Source: Pseudogymnoascus destructans (Eukaryota; Ascomycota; Leotiomycetes; Thelebolales; Thelebolaceae). Taken from it: DNA of 64,000 nucleotides. The position numbers and the translations under genes are program-made. Shown piece after piece: positions 44,194-55,133 of this stretch (the stretch's first letter is position 1; every line of letters begins with the position of its first letter). Under the pieces are notes generated by a model that saw only the letters and a list, made by a program, of their open reading frames with translations, made no database searches and had not been told where the DNA came from. Location: the NCBI RefSeq assembly GCF_001641265.1, contig NW_020167520.1, positions 372,001-436,000 of the forward strand, given 5' to 3'.

Positions 44194-44365
44194 TAAAAGA
44201 AAAGACTAATTAAATGAATGAGTGTTAATTGAAGTTTTGTCGCTTTTCATAACCTGTAGAACACATAATTGGAGTTTGACGACTTCTTCGGTGTTGTGGT
44301 GGAACTTTGGTGTTCCTCGGGTTTTTGTGTTGTATGTGTACCGGTCGGGTTTTGTAAGGTGTCAT

Positions 44366-47300
44366 CTACAGTAGACGACTAATGTCGGCCAAGTTGAGAT
44401 GCTTGATGAAATCTTCATGCTTCTGTCGAGAGAGTGCTTTTGTAAATCCATCAGCAGGCATTTCATGTGTCGTGATCCAGTTGATATGAATCTTCTGGTG
44501 TTCAACTTCTTGTCATAGCCAGTGGGAGTGCACGTCGATGTGCTTCAGCTTCGTGACGAGCTTGGGCGATTCCTTGAGTAGGAGCCGTACAGTTTGCAGG
44601 TTGTCACATTGTAGGGTATATTCTTCGTGCAGTTCCAATTTTATCATAGAGAAGAATCGCTGCCACCAGTACAGTTGTTTTGCGCAGTGAGAGAGCGCAA
44701 GGAGCTCAGCTTCTGTTGTCGAAGTTGACACAGTTTTCTGCTTTGTGCATCGCCAGTCAATGGCGCCGCCAAAGAGTGTAAACAGATAGCCTTCTGTGCT
44801 TCGTCTTGTTTCCTCACAATCTGCATATGAGGCATCACTTGAACATTGGAAGCGTGGTTCGTCAATGTTTGGTCCATATTGAAGTGCATAATTCTTCGTG
44901 CCTTGCAAATAGAGCAAGAGCCGGTCGGCTGCAGCATGGTGGTCTGGTCCGGGGTTGATGAGAAACTCTGCTAGTTTTTGTGTTGTGCGGGCTATGTCAG
45001 GTCTAGTCACGACTGCGGCATAGTTCACTGATCCAATCTTCCGTTGATAGAGATGAATCTCTTGTTTTGTTGCTTGCCCATTGTATGGGGTAAGTTCGAC
45101 TGTGATCATTGGTGTCCGCGGCATCCTTGTTTGTGTGACCTTGTAAGATGCAATAATCTTTTCAATATATGAATCTTGACACATCCAAAGTTTGCGCTGA
45201 GTGCGGTCTCGTACAATTCTAATTCCGAGGAACCAATTTAGTTCCCCTATTTCCCGGAACTCGTATGCCTCCATGAGTTTTGTATGGAAGTCTATTGCTT
45301 CACGCTTATGTCTTGGGTGGCTGAGGATACAGATGTCGTCGACATAAAAGAAGACTATTATGGTGTCGGACACGAACAGACACTGTGCTTCAGGAACTTG
45401 TGTGAGACCTAGAGATGTTAACGTCTCTGAGAAGTCACGAAACCAAAGTAGTGGTGACTGTCGTAATCCGTAAAGGGCGCGGTTGAGTTTCCAGCACATC
45501 CCTTGTTCTTTATATCCATCTGCGCAGCGCACATACACTTCTTCGTCAATGCGACTATTTGTGAATGCATTGATCGCATCCATTTGATCAGTGTCGAGGT
45601 CGAAGTAGGCTGTGATTGCCATGAGTGCACGGAAAGTCCGCGATGCTAGTGTCGCTGCATATGTTTCATCGTGGATAGAGTATCGCTGTAGATCTCCTCT
45701 CACGACAAGTCGAGCCTTGTATTTTACAAGGAAGCCACTATTGTCAAACTTGTATGTAAATACCCACATAAGAGGTATTACAAATGCATGTGTTTGTTCA
45801 TCTCGAACAGATGTAAAGGTACCCTGTCTTCGAAGGTCATTTATTTCCTTCTCAGCTGCTGTTTTGAAGCCGATCCGATGTGGGTGGCTTTCGAGCTGGT
45901 CCCAGTATTTTGGGGCTGCAGGCAATGCTGTGCGATGGACCCTTTGCTTGTTAAAGGTCGTACCAACTATAAATGCTGTGTGTACACTTTCGCCTGAGTT
46001 TGGATGTTGGATGGTGGCTGAATAGACATCGTGTCTTCGCACACTATCATCAGTTCGTTCTGGGGTCATTTCCGGAGTCCGTAAGTGAGTATTATCACCC
46101 CCCGAGAAATTATCTTGTTGAGATTTTTCTCCACTATGTTTTGGCTCACCCTGCAGTGGCTCCACGTGTTGGTTTGTAGTGACATCTGCAGGTTGATATG
46201 GCTGTTGCTCATCTTCGTGGTCATCGATGGACTGATTGTCCAACTCAGGCAGCTCGATGACTTCTACCACTTGTTGGATTTCAGCTGGTGTTGCGACAGG
46301 AGTGTATTGTGGATCGAACATCTTATTTTCATCGAAGGTAACATCTCTTGTTGTAATTACCTTTTTGAGTGTCGGTACCCAGATGCGAAAAATGTTCGTA
46401 GAGTTGTATCCCACCAAATAACCAATTTGTGCACTCTTCTCAAGTCTGTCTAATTTTGGGCGGTTTTGGATGAGGGCATATGCTCGACACCCGTATATGC
46501 GAACATGCGACAACAGAGGCTTAATGTTCTCTGTTTGAATATTAAGGAGCTTTAATAATCGTCCATATGGGGGTTCATAGTTAAGCACTGCTGTGGGTGA
46601 TCGGTTGATGAGGTACCCAGCAGTTTTGAACATCTCCGGCCAGAGCTCCATCGGAAGGTTTGCTGTTTCCTTTAATGCACGAGAGCGGGTGATTATTGTG
46701 CGACCAGATCTTTCGATGCCTCCATTTGGCTCTGCTGTGTGCGGTGGTGAAACTTGGACTTCGTATCCTTCATCTGCGACCCAGTTTTCCCATTCCTTTC
46801 CAAGTCCTGCCTCACCATCCAACTTAAAGATCTTTATTTCACAATTCCATCGTCTTTTGACATAGGCTGCAAAATCTTTAATTGTTTGCATGAGTGTTTC
46901 CTGGCGCTTGTTCTTCAGCAGGTATGGATGATTCATGCGACAGCAGTCGCAAAGAAAGTGCATGCTATACACATAGCCTTCATATGATTCATGCATTTGG
47001 ATGAGATCGAGGTGTACCTTCTCATATGGTACTGTTGACCGTGGGATTGGTCTTCGAGAGATGATTTTGGTTGCATTTGACAGCTTGCATGTTTCACAGT
47101 TTGTGTCGTAGTCCATGTCTGTCACCTCTACTCCTCTTGTGTTTTCTTGTAGTTTGTACACTGCATTTTGATTTAAGTGACCCATGCGGTTGTGCCACTC
47201 TTTTGCGGTCCCTTTTAAGGCACGTCTTGGTTCAAATGAGGTTTGAAATACCTTCTCGATGTCCGGTACAACCTTATGCTTTTTGATTGTGTATCATCGG

Positions 47301-48887
47301 AGTTTTGCAGAATATTTTGCCTCTGTATGTAAGGCATTCAGTCTTCGTGTTCCAGTGCACGCCTTTTTTGATGAATCGGCGTAGTGATGCGACTGATGTA
47401 TGGAAAGTGGAGACAAGGGCTGTTTCCTCAAGAGCGATAGTTATTGGTTGACCATTGCTATTTTGAACATCAATGTTCACGGAACCAAATCCTTCAATTA
47501 TCACCCGTTGATCTCCTGCGAGGAGATATGTTTCACTATCACACTTTTTGAAGTTGTGGAATTTTGCATAGTCATTGCAGACGTGCACCGTGGCTCCAGA
47601 ATCAAGGATTGTACTTTGTGCAAGCTCATAAGTTGATGATGGCTTTTGCGACACTTGAAATGCTGGGAACACGGCTGTGAATGCCGTGGGGTTTGTTGTA
47701 CTGTCTTGCAGACTGTTGTCCCCTGATCCATTCTGGCTCAAGTAGTTGGAAATTATAGACTGGAAAGATGGTCTTTCTGCAATGTAGTTCCGCACTTTTA
47801 TCTCAGTTTCTTTTTTAGGTTTCCATCCACTGTGCCTTTTTGATTCAACAATATAATAACAATCTCTCCATTTGTGTTTTGATCCACACGGACATCGCCT
47901 GGCAGAAGTATTTCTATTTGTACGGCCTTGTAGTGTTGCAGGTTTATTGTCATTTTCGTCTGTTGCTGCAAAGACTCCGTCACTACTTTCTCCACTATTA
48001 TCCATTGTTGCGAAGACTCCATGCTCCCCCCGAGGTTTCTGTCGGAATTGTGTTTGCCGACGGTAAGCTCTGTACTCGGTGATTACTTGCGTGAGAGAAT
48101 ATGTTGTTGACTCATCGATGAGACTCATATCCCAGATACTGACAAATGGTGGTGACAAGGAAGAGATTGCACCTAAAAAGTCAAAGATCGGTGTATGTCC
48201 AATGACTTCAGCAACTTGTAGCTTGCGACCAACCTCAGAAATTGTTTCCCACCGGAGAAGCCAATCATCGACAGTTGACCCCTTTGGTATCTTTTGCAAT
48301 GTTCTCCACTCACTCTTCCATTCTTCAATTCTACCACGGTCGGTAGGTGCGAAGCGTGTTTTGAGATTCACAAGCATCGCATGTGCTGAATCACATCCAT
48401 ATGTATACGGGAGGAAGTCCCGTTTGATTGACTCTTGTATTTTTGTGCGGATGCCTTGGACGGCTTCCTCTTGTTTCTCCCACATCTTACGATCATGTTG
48501 GTAATCGTCTTGTAGGTTCCGAAGTTCTTCTTTTTGATCTTCGGTCAAACTCGCATATGTGATTGGCATCAGTTGGGAGGAAAGTTGTTGTTGGTCTTCG
48601 ACAGACTGCTGAGGTTGCTGTGCAGAGGATCGCCCTCTTGTTGCCACACCTGCGGGTGCTTGCTGCGAAGATGAAGATGTTGCAAACCCTTGGCCTGCCT
48701 GTGCTGCGGCGCGCACAAAGCTAGGGGCAGGACGAGTGGGTGGCTCTAGAATAGGAGGATCAATATTGTTCGGGTCAATATACCTCCATACTCCAGCTTT
48801 CATTGATGTTGTTTTTATCGTCTCGATCCATTCATCCCAGTCTTTGGGAGATGTAAGGACCACCCCTACCCTATTTACTGTTGCCAT
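44366..48887 (-). pseudogene. copia gag-pol, one frameshift and one in-frame TGA
   Basis: Gag from ATG 48887 with capsid-like region, a short zinc knuckle (CPCGSKHKWRDC), and protease (ILDSGATVHVCND, active Asp in DSGA). The frame ends at 47274; the next frame (from about 47285) continues in +1 through an A5 run (near 47280). One A fewer would restore it. Integrase follows with HLNQN, the CETC zinc residues, and catalytic D, D, E (HLDLI, KLDGEAG, GGIERSGR); then RT with MDAINAF and FYVDDICIL, and RNase H (SSDASYADCEETRRS, then TEAELLALSHC). A TGA at 44513-44515 replaces the Arg of the usual HWLRQ; the frame goes on to TAG at 44366. Otherwise intact, in line with near-identical LTRs. Confidence 0.93.
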
Positions 48888-48972
48888 TATGATGGTGTCT
48901 AGGATGTATGTAGGCTCTGCGATTGTATATATTAATCAATTTTGCGACTTAGAGTTGCTCCGGGCTCATAAC

Positions 48973-49077
48973 TGTTGAGTAAATTTTCTTTTTTCTTCGA
49001 GGCCTCTAGCCGTAAGGGCAGAGTTTTTCTGTGGTTCTACCTGTGGTCGCTTACTGTAGCCCCTGTATATTATAACA
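48973..49077 (-). repeat. 5' LTR of the copia element
   Basis: 105 bp, begins TGTTATAATATACAGGGGCT on the minus strand, with a TATA-like stretch at its start. Unusually short for a copia LTR. Confidence 0.95.
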
Positions 49078-49845
49078 AGATCGTAGCGTAGATCCTAGAT
49101 ATAGAGATTCGAGAGAACGCCCTTATGGCTTCTCTCATCATCAAGATCATCGATCATCAGAATATCAAGGATTACGATTACTCTCTACAGCCCCATCGTA
49201 GTACTAAGCTTCCTAGACCTCCACAGTTTGTTGAGTATATTCAATATGGGATGTCCAACTCAAGTAGCTTGAGGCGCCGGTTCTGATTATTTTATTTTTA
49301 TTTATTCAAACACCCCTCGAATAAAACGTTAAGTATGCAACTCGGCTTCCGGAGGCTCTCATGCACTCGCTCTCTCGTATTGACTCTGATTCGTCTCGGA
49401 CTGCCGCTTTTGTTCTGTTTGATACTCAAATATATGCCGCCCTACGAGAGGTGCATAGGCCAAACGGCTCATCGTGGCTGATTTCTCTCAAAAAAAACTA
49501 TCTTCAAAAGAAGACCAGAGCAAGTAAGCGATCGCCATGAAGGTTTCAATCATCGTCATCCACACCCATGGACATGGTAACGTAGCTCTTCGGCGCCGCC
49601 GTGCCTTGAATTATTTCTTTGTTCTCGAGTGTGGTTCCTTGCATTTCTCCCCGTATGTGACTGTGTGACGTCCTGAGCGCTTTGTTCTTCATAAAGAAGT
49701 AAGTTACCAATGGAAGCCCGAGATGAGTTCTTTCTCCTTGTTTACAAGTGGTAGAAATAACCTGCTCATCCTTTGGGCTCCGTCGTAATTTCTACTGTGA
49801 ACTTCTACGTCGTGCTCGTAAGTGACAAAACCTTCCACAGAAAGC
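49078..49845. other. Intergenic region upstream of the BTB-like gene
   Basis: 768 bp. The first 200 bp are the continuation of the sequence the copia element landed in. No gene recognised; the right 300 bp should carry the promoter of the next gene. Confidence 0.5.
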
Positions 49846-51264
49846 ATGGCTTCAAACGAAACCAAAAATGCACAGGCAGCAAAGCAGGTAGGTACACCTC
49901 GTCAGGTCGAATTCATAGAGCCAAAAACGTTGAAGAACCCCGGCCGTCAGCGCCCTTATAACCTTCGGCCATTATCAACAACTCATATCAAGCCTGAACA
50001 ACGTCCGCGTGGCAGCCCATACCCATACCGCTCAAATTCTCCATACCGCGAGCCTCCAGAGACACCAACTTCAGCAATAAGCCTCGCCACACCATCTCTC
50101 GCCGGTGTCCGCAAATATTACCGCGAAAACGGCCTCCATACCGCTTTACAGTCACCCTTGTCGCCGTCTCCCCAGACTTTCATGCCAGGCCGGTCACGTA
50201 GGTACTCGAGCCTCTCGCCATCCGGTCTCGTTACCCGCTTCGACGGACTCCACGCCTCGTCTCCCCTCTCAACCAGCTCGTCACCCATAAAGTCGCGCCG
50301 CTCTTTTGCCGAAGAGTCCCGCGACATGCTCCTCGCTGGCACCAACCGCAGCGATCTCTCACGTGCGAGTAGCGTTTCAGCGGACTCCCGCGAGCACCGC
50401 CCCAACCCCAATCTGCCTCCCAGACTGCTGGGCAAGCCCCCTCCGAGGCGACTCCGAGAATACGGGCACGTCTACCTGGGTAATGCAGCTTCTGCCGACG
50501 TCTTCGTGCGGGCCATGCACAGCCGCGTGCCGAATCAGAACAAAGGGCGCCGGGAACCCGTCATGTCAAATACTGGAAAGGATGAGAACTACGTCACGAT
50601 CCCCCAGAGTGACAATGACCACGTCGTGATCCGAGCGCGCGTCATCCCCTATTCGAAGGAGCGAAAGCCATTTCTCATCCAGCGCCGCTTCAGTAAAGCT
50701 GACATCGAGGTATCGCGGCCGACTACGACGGCAGAGTCAAAAGGGGAACCAGAAGAGAAGAATGACAAACCTGATGCTGGATCAGCAATGGAGGATGAGG
50801 GGACCGAAAATGATAGTGAGAAAATGGCAGCTGCGCGGGTAGCCCCTGAAGAACCGGCGAGTACGAGCCCCCAACCAGCATCTGCAGCAAAATCTTCCCC
50901 GCCAGAGAAAGAGACGCCAAAACCTACCTCAGCTGGCCTAAAGAGAAGGGTAATGCCCATCCGTAAGTTCTACCTCGTGGCACTCAGCCTTACCGACTTC
51001 TAGCCCCCCACCCAACTACTTTGTACGCAACGCAGCTAACATGGCGCGGCAGATATGGACTACGCTCTCAAGTACCTCCCCATCCTCGGCGCCATCATGC
51101 TCTCCGGCTACATCCACCGGGGTGATACCATTGACATTCCCCTCCCGCATCCCGAGGCATGGAGCGATACTATCGCGTACGTGTACACAGGGGCCGGGGC
51201 CGTCAGCGAGGCCATCAAAGCCAACGTGGCACATTTGGCCGGGACAGTCGAGAAGGGGTCCTGA
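49846..51264 (+). CDS. Hypothetical fungal protein with C-terminal BTB-like segment
   Basis: Exons 49846-50962 and 51053-51264 (1329 nt, 442 residues). Intron 50963-51052 has a CTAAC branch; without it the frame stops within the intron after VMPIRKFYLVAL. Residues 1-370 are Ser/Pro/Arg-rich and probably disordered, with a conserved-looking block GHVYLGNAASADVFVRAMHS near 215-235. Exon 2 encodes DYALKYLPILGAIMLSGYIH, GDTIDIPLPHPEAWSDTIAY and VYTGAGAVSEAIKANVAHLA, which reads like the second half of a BTB/POZ fold (a D-x-I-x-I-P-L-P-H-P-E-A-W motif is common in short fungal BTB-like proteins). No N-terminal half of a BTB was seen. Function unknown. Confidence 0.7.
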
Positions 51265-52556
51265 TTCGACGGACGGATTTGGATTGTGTTTCCGCGTCGC
51301 TGGGATGCTAGGGGATGCGCCTTGCGTGATGCGCTCTTCCAAATCATATGGTTTGCGGGGGGAATTCGGAACTGGTAAGGGCGTGGAACTGGGGTGGTAA
51401 TGGAGGTGGAGGGAGGAATTTTGCCAGCCGCACGCTATATCTGGGTTGTGCCCAGTAGAGCTGGAGCTGGGACTGGAGGGGAATGGAATCCGTTCGCTTT
51501 GGATAAGGTAGATTTGGCGTTGATGGGGTTGTAGGCTGGATAGGAAGCTTCTTCGCGACAAGCATACAGAGTAGTAGTTTTGTGTCCCACGCGCCGGCGA
51601 GAATGAGGTCTTCGCAACCCATGAACGTTTATTTCCGGCTCATATAATCGAAGTGACGATGAGCATGGCAGATCATACTCTCACCACCCTGGCTCCTTCC
51701 TTCCTCGCTGACCGGTCCATAAAGCCGTTGCGTTTCACAGCATCGAAAGCACGTTGCCCCTCTCTGGTCTCTGGTCTCTGGTCTCTGCTCTATTGACGCT
51801 CACCGGTGTCCATCACGGTAACGTGACGGTCCGATTCATCTCCATCTCCATCTCCATCGGTCTAGGCTTGGCCGACGGCGGAAGTGTCTCCGATCAGTGT
51901 CTTCTATTGGGGATTGAGTCTATTCATTCTGTGATGGATTTGCGTATTCGCTTTGGGTCCAGTATACAAGTGCGGTGTTATAGTGGCGATGTGGCGTTAA
52001 AGAACCTCTCTGCTGAACTGGTAGATAACTTAGGCTTGCATACCTGGCTTCCACAAAGACTGCCATGGGACCGCCACAACGTCCTTCAATTAAAGTTCCT
52101 GTAGGATGTCCGCGCCGGCCGCTTCCCTCGACTACACTAATAACCCGCCACCATCTGCGTTGATTTTAACTTAACTACGCCACAGATGAGGAGAGCTGGG
52201 ATGGAAATAGTATGTCTCTTTGGTCGAATATCGCGCCTCTAATGCATGATAGTGATATGAATATGGTACTCAGCCTGGTTGAGTTGCTGAAGGGGGGAAG
52301 GAGAGGGGGAGGGGGGCATAGGAGGATCGAGGAGGAGGACGAGGAGGAGGAGACTTACCTGTAGTTATATAGAATAATTTTGGAACTCCTCCACCACCAA
52401 CGGGACTTATCTTGGCAGCTGCTACAGAAAGATTACGATAGTGGGGAAATTTAATCTATTTCATTGATTGTTTCTATAGTACACCCTCTCGAAATATGTA
52501 AGGCTTTATCTTCGGCCAAAAAATGAAAAGTCATATTGAAGGGTACCATTTCCATT
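51265..52556. other. Intergenic region, low-complexity patches
   Basis: 1.29 kb. Contains a GTCTCTG triplet repeat near 51760, CATCTC repeats near 51840 and a purine-rich GGAGGA tract at 52290-52350. The open frames are short and show no recognisable content. Confidence 0.45.
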
Positions 52557-53680
52557 TTAATGCCTACTGCCTGCAGAAGGCCCTGCATCAGATGCTGGAT
52601 AAAACACAACAAGCTGGTTATTAGTTCCATCCTCCTTGATCAAGAATACAGTGTTCGTCCCATCAGTAGTCACTGCTTGGAAGCATGTTTGTGGGAGTAG
52701 GTGTAACGCTGACTTCTAAACGATAGAAGACACAGAAGTTTCTTGCATAAGGTTGACTTGACAGAGGAGGCAGGGGATTAAACACAAAGGCTTTCCAAGT
52801 AACACGTTACAGTATTGTAAAGAATACTATATTGAGTTGAGCACGAAGCTCCTATCTAAGGAAATACTATCTACTTATATAGTGGCGTCGTGCCAAAGGG
52901 ATATCCGTGGATAACATGGATAACATAATATCCATGATATCCAATGTTATCCATCACCTGATATTCCGTGGATCCCTGTGGATAACATGGATAACATAAT
53001 ATCCAAGATATCCAATGTTATCCATCACATGACATTCCGTGGATCACCATGGATAACATGGATAACATAATATCCATGATATCCAATGTTATCCATCATG
53101 TGAGGTTGCAGCCGTAAGCACTAGCCATAGCACTAGCACTTAGCCGTAACAGTACAAAGTTGAACGAGGTATCAAACGGCCTGATTCCCTTTCTCATGTA
53201 TTTTTTCGCCACCTGCTCTACCTCAGACAGTTCAGAAGGGTCCACCAGAAGACTCCGCTCGGTCATCCATACCTCTCCCTCAAGAATTTTGAACTCAATG
53301 CGGATTTTGGAAGGGGGAGGAGGTACTAGCTGCAGCTGTATGTCCAGGTTCTGCTCTCCAGAGTGTTCTGGTGAATCCTCAGTACCTTCAGGGATGCTGG
53401 CAAGACCCTCTGCTATGATTCTCTCAATGTCAATGTGCGTGTTCCGCCTTCGATCCCTCTCTGGTGCATCATTTCTATCACCATTGACCTGTTCCAGGCT
53501 GTCCCGTTCAGACCGTTCTCGGTGAAGTCTCTCCTCCTCGAATCTGTTCTGTCTGAACTGCTCCTCATCCATTTCGAGAGCTATCTCTGGTGCTTGCATT
53601 TCGCGAAATGAAGAAGATGCTGCCCGTTCCGCACCAGCATTGGGCGGTGGCGCAGTGCCAAAGCGGCGGTGTGTGATCAT
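52557..53680 (-). pseudogene. Small unrecognised gene split by a solo LTR
   Basis: The upstream part runs from ATG 53680 (MITHRRFGTAPPPNAGAER) to the LTR edge at 53152. It has a Glu/Arg-rich coiled section and a conserved-looking stretch IRIEFKILEGEVWMTERSLL. The downstream part lies at 52696-52557 (TCFQAVTTDGTNTVFLIKED). Removing the LTR and one copy of the 5-bp target leaves 669 nt in one frame, 222 codons plus stop. The first ATG is only 68 bp from the foldback copy, so the native promoter may also be lost. No family recognised. The split reading frame shows that it was coding when the LTR element arrived. Confidence 0.7.
52702..53151 (-). mobile_element. Solo LTR, 450 bp, with 71-bp hairpin repeats
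   Basis: In minus orientation it begins TGTTACGGCTAA and ends GCGTTACA. Its inner 200 bp match the solo LTR at 54.6 kb (ACTATATAAGTAGATAGTAT and onward), but the upstream third is replaced by three 71-bp tandem units (starts at 52907, 52978, 53049), each an imperfect palindrome with TGGATAACAT...ATGTTATCCA stems. Flanks GTAGG and GTACA are a diverged 5-bp target duplication. Confidence 0.85.
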
Positions 53681-53747
53681 CTTCGGCAACCTGCCAAAGA
53701 ATGCAAGGTATACGGACCTGCGCACAAAAAATGACGTGATGCTCTCA

Positions 53748-55133
53748 TGTCATACTGACATTCGTTGCACTCAGTTTGCTATCAAACTCAAGAACAAACT
53801 TAGAAATCTCCTCCTCAAACCTACAAGTTACTATACATATTTTGGCTTATCACACCAACAACAAGAGCAATACTACTCAACGATTGCTACAACCCTCTAT
53901 GATTCATTACACGTCATCGCTCCTTAGTTACTGGGCCGATATTACCACATAGCATATCTCTACAACCCTCTATGATTCATTACACGTCATCACTCCTTAG
54001 TTACTGGGCTGATATTACCACATAGCATATCTCTACAACCCTCTATGATTCATTACACGTCATCACTCCTTAGTTACTGGGCTAATACTACCACATGACA
54101 TATCTCTATCAACTAGAGGCCTAGGAACATGAACGATAGCTCCAAAAGCTTCTACAACCCTCTATGATTCATTACACACCATCGCTCCTTAGTTACCCAC
54201 AAGATTGGTTAAGTTATGACATAATTTGTCTATAGGGGTACTCTGACCTTGGACCTCCTTTCACTTCCTATAGGCTAGGAACCTAGGAGATGGTTCTATG
54301 GGATTCTCTTACATCGACTACAGTTACCAAGCCTGGTTAGTCATGGAAAGTCTTGGAAAATGAGAGAACTACACTCCTTTGGCATAAATAGGATTGCCCT
54401 TTCCTTAAGAAAGGGCAAGCAGACAATACAGTAAATCGACTATCACATACTTCCACGTCTTTTCCAAGCTTCCAAGCATTGATCTTGTTACTCCTTGTTT
54501 CTGAAAAGTCAGGAGGTGCTAACCTCTGACTTATCCCTGAGTTCTCAGACTCAACATTTGTTACAACTTGTCTAAACCACTCCACTACATCATTGTTACG
54601 GCTACAGTAACATGATGTCATGGTTACAGGGCCAGGGCCTAGTAACGTGACGTGTGAGTCACAGGGGGAAGAGGGGTAGGCTGCCATGTGATGGGGCTAA
54701 TGGATAGTTGCAGAAACTAGTGGATATTGGAGATTTGAGCTATCCACGAACTATCCTGAATATCTAGCTATCCGCCAACTATCCTGATTACCCATGAGGC
54801 ACGACGCCACTATATAAGTAGATAGTATTTCCTTAGATAGGAGCTTCGTGCTCAACTCAATATAGTATTCTTTACAATACTGTAACGTGTTACTTGGAAA
54901 GCCTTTGTGTCTAATCTCCTGCCTCCTCTGTCAAGTCAACCTTACGCAAGAAACCTCTGTGTCTTCTATCGTTTAGAAGTCAGTGTTACAATCATACACC
55001 TGATTGCTGCGTTGTGGAATAGTCTAAGCTACAACCCTTTGGCTCTGTTTCCTAAGACAGTGTGTTGTCTTAGTAAAATCATCCCTTCCCTTGGGTGGCT
55101 AGATTCTCACATCTGGTGCACCCACCATTACAA
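53748..55133. mobile_element. Foldback element copy B: left arm and loop only
   Basis: Starts TGTCATACTGACATTCGTTG like copy A, carries three full 73-bp tandem units (starting at 53888, 53961, 54034; another at 54154), then follows the copy A arm to the loop with its hairpin, and ends at 55133 inside the loop. The right arm is absent. A 397-bp solo LTR sits within it. Confidence 0.85.
54594..54990 (+). mobile_element. Solo LTR, 397 bp, target duplication ATCAT
   Basis: Begins TGTTACGGCTACAGTAACAT, ends AAGTCAGTGTTACA. ATCAT flanks it on both sides (54589-54593 and 54991-54995); foldback copy A has the uninterrupted site. A TATA-like ACTATATAAGTAG lies near 54810. Same family as the LTR at 52.7 kb, opposite strand. 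Confidence 0.92.

Larger units (their letters stand above)
42194..49077 (-). mobile_element. Ty1/copia LTR retrotransposon, near-intact, with a nested DNA transposon
   Basis: 6.9 kb including a 1.84-kb insertion, so about 5.0 kb on its own. LTRs of 105 bp at both ends differ at one base. The 5-bp target duplication AGATC is on both sides (42189-42193 and 49078-49082). In minus-strand orientation the 5' LTR is at 48973-49077. The next bases, TTATGAGCCCGG, match the complement of the anticodon arm of initiator tRNA-Met, suggesting a half-tRNA primer as in Drosophila copia. The polypurine tract GGGGGGGTG abuts the 3' LTR. Gag-pol order is capsid, zinc knuckle, protease, integrase, RT, RNase H, so integrase precedes RT, as in copia. 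Confidence 0.95.

Noticed and set aside
47270..47300. Claim of a programmed gag-pol frameshift signal
   Set aside because: The shift is after the protease, not at the usual position, and a one-base insertion in an A run is simpler; kept only as a low-interest question.
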